The position numbers and the translations under genes were made by a program. A DNA stretch of 5,432 nucleotides from NCBI GenBank assembly GCA_019115425.1, contig DXDO01000102.1:1-5432 (forward strand), in the 5' to 3' direction. This document shows positions 1 to 3,402 of this stretch, piece after piece (positions within the stretch are counted from its first letter, which is position 1; every line of letters begins with the position of its first letter). Under the pieces are notes generated by a model that did not search any database, was not told the DNA's origin, and saw only the letters and a list, made by a program, of their open reading frames with translations. Source of the stretch: Candidatus Agathobaculum merdigallinarum. Its GTDB lineage: Bacteria; Bacillota; Clostridia; Oscillospirales; Butyricicoccaceae.

Positions 1-1071
1 GTATTCGTGTTCATACGCCGTGGGGTTGATCTCTTTGAGGTATTTCGCCTCATCAAGGAAGGTCTTGCCCAGCCATTTTTCCGGCACGCTGCGGTAGTCC
101 GAATGGTTGACCAGACGCTTTTCCTTTGGCACCTCAATGTATCGGTTTGCCCAGTTGCTCTTGGTCTTGGGCGGGTTGAACGACTTGAAAATATAGGCCT
201 TGTCGCCGCCGCGGATCGCGGACTGCTGGATGCTGCGGCATTCCTCGTCGCCCGCAAACTGGTCCAGTTCTTCGAACCAGACAATGCCGATATAGCCATG
301 CACCGGCTTGACCGACTTAAGCTTGAGCGGATCGTCCGCGCCGCGGAACAGGATCTTCTGTCCGGTGGCTTTGCAGGTGATCTCCATCGGGCTGACCGTC
401 GCCTCAAACTCGTCTGCCAGATCCAGAGCGCCAATCGCCCAAAGGATCTGCGCAAATACCGAGCCGCGCAGCGTGTTGCCTACCTTGCGCAGAACAAGCG
501 CGTTCATATCCGGGTTGTTCTTGATGAGGTTGATGACTTCAAGGCTGATAAACGAGGACTTGGCCGAGCCGCGCCCGCCGTCCAGCACATACTCGGTGTG
601 TGCGCCATCCAGCACATCCAGATGCACCCCGGCAAAGGACGGCGCAATCAGGCGGGCCGGGAGATCGAACGCCGCAGTCGCATTCTGTTCTGTCGGTTCA
701 TCCCCGTCGAACAGGCGGTAGCGCTTGCCCAGCAGCTCGGCCGCCTTGAGCCGGTCCTTGACCGCTGTGTTCTTGTCGGCCAGCTCCTGACAGCCGTCCC
801 CGCAGAGCAGCGGCACCTCTTCGGTCATCTCTCCGCGCATGATAGCCGTCAGTGTCTCAACAACCTCGGTCGCATCCGCCGTGCGCTTGGACTTTATCTC
901 CTGCATCCTACGGTCAATCTGCTGTTTGATATCAGGTTTTTCAAGGTTTTCCGGCCCGATCACATGCGCGGTTTTCTTGCTGTATCCCGCCCGGATCGCC
1001 GCTTGAGTCGCGTTCAGGTCGATGAGGTACTCATCAACGAATCGCTTCTGTTTTTCGGTGATGGTGCTCAC
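1..1071 (-). CDS. terL: Phage terminase, small subunit fused in frame to large subunit (3' end cut by window)
   Basis: Packages phage DNA into proheads: the small subunit binds the packaging site and the large subunit is the ATPase motor and nuclease. The window holds 357 codons. Residues about 4-50 carry the Terminase_2-type DNA-binding segment (TEKQKRFVDEY, NATQAAIRAGYS, ENLEKPDI), followed by the usual tail ending near LLGKRYRLFDG (about 113-122). With no stop and no frame change, a PBSX/Terminase_3-type large subunit begins near residue 135 (FDLPARLIAPSF). It shows Walker A GGRGSAKSS (165-173, Lys171), Walker B VWFEELD (about 264-270), then SFNPPK and NPTAYEHEY at the edge. The nuclease domain would lie beyond position 1. 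Start GTG at 1071 follows AGAAAGGCG, a poorly spaced RBS; it was chosen because it fits the family N-terminus. The frame is open back to a TAA at 1158-1156, so upstream GTGs (1095, 1122, 1152) are possible. Small and large subunits are normally separate genes. Terminase identity is near certain; the fusion is read directly from the sequence. Confidence 0.93.
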   Translation of the reverse strand, partial: MSTITEKQKRFVDEYLIDLNATQAAIRAGYSKKTAHVIGPENLEKPDIKQQIDRRMQEIKSKRTADATEVVETLTAIMRGEMTEEVPLLCGDGCQELADKNTAVKDRLKAAELLGKRYRLFDGDEPTEQNATAAFDLPARLIAPSFAGVHLDVLDGAHTEYVLDGGRGSAKSSFISLEVINLIKNNPDMNALVLRKVGNTLRGSVFAQILWAIGALDLADEFEATVSPMEITCKATGQKILFRGADDPLKLKSVKPVHGYIGIVWFEELDQFAGDEECRSIQQSAIRGGDKAYIFKSFNPPKTKSNWANRYIEVPKEKRLVNHSDYRSVPEKWLGKTFLDEAKYLKEINPTAYEHEY

Positions 1072-1098
1072 CGCCTTTCTCTCAAATAAGCCCACAGC

Positions 1099-1118
1099 CG
1101 GGACGACTATGCGCCCCG
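1099..1118 (-). other. RNA hairpin in the terminase leader
   Basis: On the minus strand CGGGGCG and CGTCCCG form a 7-bp stem around the 6-nt loop CATAGT. One of the pairs is G-U on this strand but would be A-C on the plus strand, so the fold suits a minus-strand transcript. It ends about 28 nt before the GTG start of the terminase and has no U tract after it, so it is not a normal intrinsic terminator. It could modulate translation or be part of a packaging signal; neither is shown. Confidence 0.5.
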
Positions 1119-1129
1119 CCACTTGAGCC

Positions 1130-1146
1130 GTCAGATAAATTCTGAC
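1130..1146. other. Perfect 6-bp inverted repeat
   Basis: GTCAGA and TCTGAC flank a 5-nt AT-only centre. As RNA it is a short hairpin; as DNA it is a small palindromic site that a dimeric protein such as a regulator or terminase small subunit could bind. It lies between the tRNA-like element and the next hairpin. No U run follows on either strand. Confidence 0.45.
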
Positions 1147-1156
1147 CCGCACGATT

Positions 1157-1208
1157 TAGGACCTGCCGGAGTTGAACCGGCGATCCCCTGCTCCCATAAA
1201 AAATCAGG
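1157..1208 (-). other. tRNA-like 3' half (tRNA-Pro(UGG)-like anticodon arm, T-arm, acceptor strand)
   Basis: Read on the minus strand, 1181-1165 is a perfect T-arm: stem GCCGG/CCGGC with loop TTCAACT, matching the tRNA consensus GGTTCRANYCC. It is followed by a 7-nt acceptor-like strand AGGTCCT (1164-1158) and an A in the discriminator place; CCA is not encoded. Before it are a 5-nt variable-loop-like GGATC and an anticodon-arm-like piece, CCTG (1208-1205) pairing CAGG (1190-1187). The segment TGGGAGCAGGGG resembles the arm of tRNA-Pro(UGG), but the loop is 14 nt instead of 7 and contains a T6 run. No normal D-arm or perfectly matching 5' acceptor strand exists at the expected distance, so an ordinary functional tRNA is unlikely. 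It may be a decayed tRNA or a tRNA-like domain of a larger RNA. Confidence 0.5.
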
Positions 1209-1282
1209 TGTAAGGCGCTTGCGGTCTATGTTTCACCCGCACGCGGCGGGGGGCAGCCGCGTATTGCACCTTACACCATGAT
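1198..1282 (-). terminator. Possible intrinsic terminator or attenuator within the structured RNA
   Basis: The extended 16-bp helix (ATCA-bulge-GGTG... with ...CACCTGAT) runs straight into a T6 tract at 1203-1198, the arrangement of a rho-independent terminator, and it lies at the end of the early-type operon. The enclosed segment is unusually long (47 nt) and itself folded, and a competing helix (1300-1292 with 1202-1194) would hide the U tract. It may therefore be a conditional rather than simple terminator. This is inference from pairing only. Confidence 0.3.
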
Positions 1283-1316
1283 GGTATCCTATTTTTATGG
1301 CCGCGAAGTATCATCT

Positions 1317-1634
1317 TCACGGAAAATCAAATTTTTTTGCCAGTAGCCTTATGAACTCTGCGTTCCAGCGTTTTGCAGTCGCTTCACCGATCGGGACCAG
1401 CAGCGCAGCGCCATACAATGTGTGCGAATTATCGAAATAGACACGCTGTATAATCTCGCGGCGCGCCCTCCCGCCCGGCATTCGCTGAATTTCCTCCAAT
1501 GCCCACGAAACGCAATCTAAGCGGCGCTGCTCATGAGCGGTGAGTTCCTTGCCAGCCTTCCGCTTCCGCTCCAACGCCGGATACGACCGGATGATCCGCT
1601 TGGTGTACTCCCACCAGTCTTCGCGTTGTCTCAC
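1317..1634 (-). CDS. RinA/ArpU-like phage transcriptional regulator (small HTH protein)
   Basis: A 105-residue protein read from GTG at 1634. The C-terminal part, REIIQRVYF then HTLYGAALLVPIGEATAKRWNAEF, has the shape of a sigma-region-4-like helix-turn-helix, as in the RinA/ArpU proteins that sit just before the terminase in many Firmicutes phages and act on late genes. The N-terminal VRQREDWWEYTKRIIRSYPALERKRKAG is charged and helical. No membrane segment or signal peptide is seen. GTG at 1634 is preferred over ATG at 1640 because the AGGAGG-like GGAGGT (1646-1641) touches the ATG but lies a proper 6-7 nt from the GTG. A second possibility is that the true N-terminus is ATG 1686, in another frame, and that one base separates the two parts (see 1531-1686). 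The gene is followed by the structured intergenic RNA and the terminase, which fits control of late expression. The family call is by pattern, not by search. Confidence 0.75.
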   Translation of the reverse strand: MRQREDWWEYTKRIIRSYPALERKRKAGKELTAHEQRRLDCVSWALEEIQRMPGGRARREIIQRVYFDNSHTLYGAALLVPIGEATAKRWNAEFIRLLAKKFDFP

Positions 1635-1686
1635 GCCCATACCTCCATTTCAAATACCGCTCGATCTCGGGCGAATAGTCAGCCAT
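1531..1686 (-). CDS. Short coupled ORF, probable displaced N-terminus of the HTH regulator
   Basis: A 51-codon frame begins at ATG 1686 behind a strong GGAGGAG (1700-1694, 7-nt spacer) and overlaps the stop of the upstream gene by 8 nt (ATGGCTGA). Its first 17 residues, MADYSPEIERYLKWRYG, look like real protein. The rest (RETTRRLVGVHQ...) looks like an accidental frame overlapping the HTH gene and stops at 1531. Right where the good sequence ends, the HTH frame takes over with VRQREDWW after a +1 step, giving a plausible joined protein of about 122 residues. This could be a one-base insertion, a sequencing error, or a true short leader ORF whose translation feeds the second RBS. A programmed +1 shift is less likely because no stop codon or obvious slippery site lies there. 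Confidence 0.45.
   Translation of the reverse strand: MADYSPEIERYLKWRYGRETTRRLVGVHQADHPVVSGVGAEAEGWQGTHRS
1641..1646 (-). promoter_or_regulatory. Ribosome binding site deciding GTG 1634
   Basis: GGAGGT on the minus strand. It directly abuts ATG 1640 (no spacer) but stands 6-7 nt from GTG 1634, which supports GTG as the start of the HTH regulator. It also codes for part of KWRYG in the overlapping frame, so it may be partly coincidental. Confidence 0.5.
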
Positions 1687-1954
1687 GCAGAATCTCCTCC
1701 GCTGGATACTTGAGCCAGTCCAGCATATTCATGAGTTCGTTATTTTTATCCCGTGCGATGCTTGAATCGTTATATCCGGCCACTTCGCACTTATCGATAA
1801 ATTCTGCCAGCTCCTCATCGGTCATTCGTCGGATGCGGTCAGCGTTGGTCATCTCTCGCGGTTCAAAACAGTTTTTATGACCGCCCCGCCTGGATGAACC
1901 GACGCACTTTCCTTTGTCGTGCTTACAGTCACGGCATCGTAAAAACTCAGACAT
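1679..1954 (-). CDS. Small Cys-rich phage protein of unknown function
   Basis: 91 residues. The N-terminal part holds four cysteines, CRDC (7 and 10), C17 and C29, a spacing compatible with a small zinc-binding knuckle. Residues 35-88 form a second part (NADRIRRMTDEELAEFI ... LDWLKYPAEE) that resembles a segment common in small hypothetical proteins of Clostridia phages, where a 'cysteine pair plus WL..PAEE' ending is usual; that family itself has no known function. ATG 1954 is supported by AGGAGG (1966-1961) with a 6-nt spacer, and overlaps the upstream DUF551 gene by 8 nt (ATGTCTGA). Its own stop overlaps the next ATG (1686) in the same manner, so translation of the three is probably coupled. 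No signal peptide or membrane segment is visible. The CDS is well supported; function is unknown. Confidence 0.8.
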   Translation of the reverse strand: MSEFLRCRDCKHDKGKCVGSSRRGGHKNCFEPREMTNADRIRRMTDEELAEFIDKCEVAGYNDSSIARDKNNELMNMLDWLKYPAEEILHG

Positions 1955-2297
1955 TACTGTCCTCCTCTCCCTCCGGCGGGCGGAGGTCAGGCGGCGCAGG
2001 AAGGGGCATCCAATACAGAATATCTAAGGCCATAAGCAATTCAAAACAATTAACGTTGTATCGCTGCCATTTCCCACGCTTGGTGATGTAAAACTCGCCG
2101 ACAAATCCGCAGTCTGTAGCAAGCACTCGTTCCCCGGGTTCCGGCAGCCTCTCCTCCACGCTCACCCACTCGTTCGGCGGGGTGAGGGTGGGCGCTTCGT
2201 CAATGTACTGATCCACAGTCACCTGGATGTATAACGGCGCGTCCTTGATCGCTTCGGACAGTTTTTCTTTCAGCATCTCTGCGTCAATTGGTCTCAT
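1947..2297 (-). CDS. DUF551 domain protein
   Basis: 116 residues. The DUF551 hallmark runs from EWVSVEERLPEPGERVLA (43-60) to the end motif YWMPLPAPPD (95-104), with a short beta-rich middle (VGEFYITKRGKWQRY). DUF551 proteins are common, small and functionally uncharacterised accessory proteins of phages. The first 40 residues (MRPIDAEMLKEKLSEAI ... YIDEAPTL) are the helical extension often found before this domain in gut phage proteins. Start ATG 2297 has AGGAGG (2310-2305) with a 7-nt spacer; the upstream gene stops 13 nt before it. The gene's last codons carry the RBS of the next gene, which explains the Glu-rich tail. Confidence 0.88.
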   Translation of the reverse strand: MRPIDAEMLKEKLSEAIKDAPLYIQVTVDQYIDEAPTLTPPNEWVSVEERLPEPGERVLATDCGFVGEFYITKRGKWQRYNVNCFELLMALDILYWMPLPAPPDLRPPEGEEDSNV

Positions 2298-2310
2298 TGT
2301 TTATCCTCCT

Positions 2311-3402
2311 TCAAAACCCATCCAGCATCTCCTGCCGCCACTCCACGCCGATATAGTCGAGCACACGGCCCCAGCCATATTCCGTGCCGTCCGCATCCTT
2401 GCAGCAGTGCAGCATCCAGTACTCCCATTCCTTCGGGTTGCTCTCTCGCAGACGGTCGAAGCGGTGCGGCCGCTTTTCCAGATGGATGCCAAACCCGCAC
2501 ATCGAACAGCCGGTGCGCTGGGCCTTGGTCGTCCGCAGTGTCCCGTCCGGGTCGCGTACGATCTCGCCGTAGATCTCCGGTACCGGCACATCCAGCTCCA
2601 GTGCGAGCCGTAAAAGATCCTGTCGGTCAAAGATCGCGAACGGGCAGGAGCGGATCGTCGTCTTGCCCCAGTAGTTACAGCCGTGCATCATCAATGACTT
2701 CTGCCGGCGGCCGCCCTCGGACGCCATCAGGCCGAGGAACGGGACGCTGTTGTGCGCCTTTGCCCAGTCGTCCGCTGGTTTTTCCTTGAGGTAATAGCAG
2801 CACTTGGATGATACTTTGAACGGCGGGATTTTATAGTTAACCCCCTCATTCTCGTTCTCATAGCCGCCGAACAGCTCGAGCCACTTCTGCGCAAGCTGCA
2901 TCCGCGTCCCGGTGCGAAAGCCGCCGTACTCTCCGGTCTCGCCGGTGATGATCGCGTGCCGGACTGTCGCGTTTTTCTCCGACGGGTTTTGGAGCAGCTC
3001 GATCTTGGAAGCGATCTCCTTGGACAGAACCGGGAAGCCGAATTCCTGAATGATTTGCGCCTTTCCCCACGGCCTGCCGTCCTCCCGCTTAGCAGGTTGC
3101 AGCCGCTCCACGCCGAGCTGCTTGTGCACGCGCTGGATGCTGATATCTTCCAGCCCGGAAACCGAGATCGCGGGCGAGTCAATACCGATGCTGCGCAGGA
3201 ACAGCAACAGGGTGATGCTGTCCAGCCCGCCGACGGATACATGATAGTTCAACCCTTCCCGCGCGCAGTCATTGACAAACTCCCTCGCGCGCACCTCGGC
3301 ATGGTTTTTCTTCGCTTCATAGGGCAGCAGCATGTACTGCCGGAACAACTCAATGTTTTCGGCCGTGTTTTCCTCCTGCATACGCTCGATGACGCTTTTC
3401 AC
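2311..3402 (-). CDS. PAPS-reductase-like PP-loop protein (phage type)
   Basis: 363 residues. PP-loop enzymes of the PAPS reductase family bind ATP or PAPS and act in sulfur or adenylation chemistry; DndC of DNA phosphorothioation is a relative. The nucleotide loop is SVGGLDS at 56-62: compared with the usual SGGxDS the first Ser is Val57, while GG, Asp61 and Ser62 remain. Later parts fit the family: KCCYYLKEKP (200-209), LMASEGGRRQ (225-234, the E-G-R stretch), C242 and C253, SCPFAIFDRQDLL, and TGCSMCGFG (298-305) followed by RPHRFDRL. The Cys pairs (201/202, 299/302, 333/334) could hold an iron-sulfur cluster or metal. The start is GTG 3402, 8 nt after GGGGAGG, overlapping the previous stop by 4 nt (GTGA). 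The tight coupling to a DNA methyltransferase hints at a nucleic-acid modification role, but the substrate is unknown; sulfate assimilation is unlikely for a phage. Confidence 0.85.
   Translation of the reverse strand: MKSVIERMQEENTAENIELFRQYMLLPYEAKKNHAEVRAREFVNDCAREGLNYHVSVGGLDSITLLLFLRSIGIDSPAISVSGLEDISIQRVHKQLGVERLQPAKREDGRPWGKAQIIQEFGFPVLSKEIASKIELLQNPSEKNATVRHAIITGETGEYGGFRTGTRMQLAQKWLELFGGYENENEGVNYKIPPFKVSSKCCYYLKEKPADDWAKAHNSVPFLGLMASEGGRRQKSLMMHGCNYWGKTTIRSCPFAIFDRQDLLRLALELDVPVPEIYGEIVRDPDGTLRTTKAQRTGCSMCGFGIHLEKRPHRFDRLRESNPKEWEYWMLHCCKDADGTEYGWGRVLDYIGVEWRQEMLDGF

Larger units (their letters stand above)
1157..1300 (-). ncRNA. Candidate structured RNA with three-way junction and tRNA-like 3' end
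   Basis: Minus-strand positions 1277-1266 (GGTGTAAGGTGC) pair with 1218-1207 (GCGCCTTACACC) over 12 bp including one G-U. ATCA (1282-1279) and TGAT (1206-1203) add 4 bp past one bulged T. The helix closes two hairpins lying side by side: CGCGGC/GCCGCG (1261-1256 with 1247-1242, loop TGCCCCCC), then TGCGG/CCGCA (1241-1237 with 1224-1220, 12-nt loop). Only AATA and one A stay unpaired at the junction. A T6 tract and the tRNA-like 3' half follow. Outside the junction, CCATAAAAA (1300-1292) can pair with TTTTTATGG (1202-1194), and TAGGA (1291-1287) with TCCTA (1161-1157); these two cross each other, so they form a pseudoknot or alternative states. I do not recognise a named RNA family. It starts 17 nt after the HTH gene and ends about 86 nt before the terminase start. 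Ends are estimates; no promoter is clear. Confidence 0.5.

Noticed and set aside
7..1089. Long plus-strand open frame (360 codons) opposite the terminase
   Set aside because: It lies antisense to a clear terminase with intact Walker motifs, has no family features, and is the kind of open frame GC-rich codon use leaves on the other strand.
1130..1146. Intrinsic terminator at the 6-bp inverted repeat
   Set aside because: Short stem with no U run following on either strand.
1157..1240. A normal tRNA gene
   Set aside because: No D-arm with GG, the 5' acceptor strand at tRNA distance does not pair with AGGTCCT, and the anticodon loop is twice the normal size.
1286..1315. A sigma-70 promoter (TAGGAT with ATGATA 17 nt upstream, minus strand)
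   Set aside because: Each hexamer matches only 4 of 6 consensus bases and the -10 overlaps the pairing segments; too weak to call.
2727..3242. Second minus-strand frame of 171 codons inside the PP-loop gene
   Set aside because: Ser/Arg-rich composition typical of an off-frame reading; the main frame has conserved motifs.
2311..3402. A dnd phosphorothioation operon
   Set aside because: Only a distant PP-loop relative is present; no DndA, B, D or E genes are in the window.
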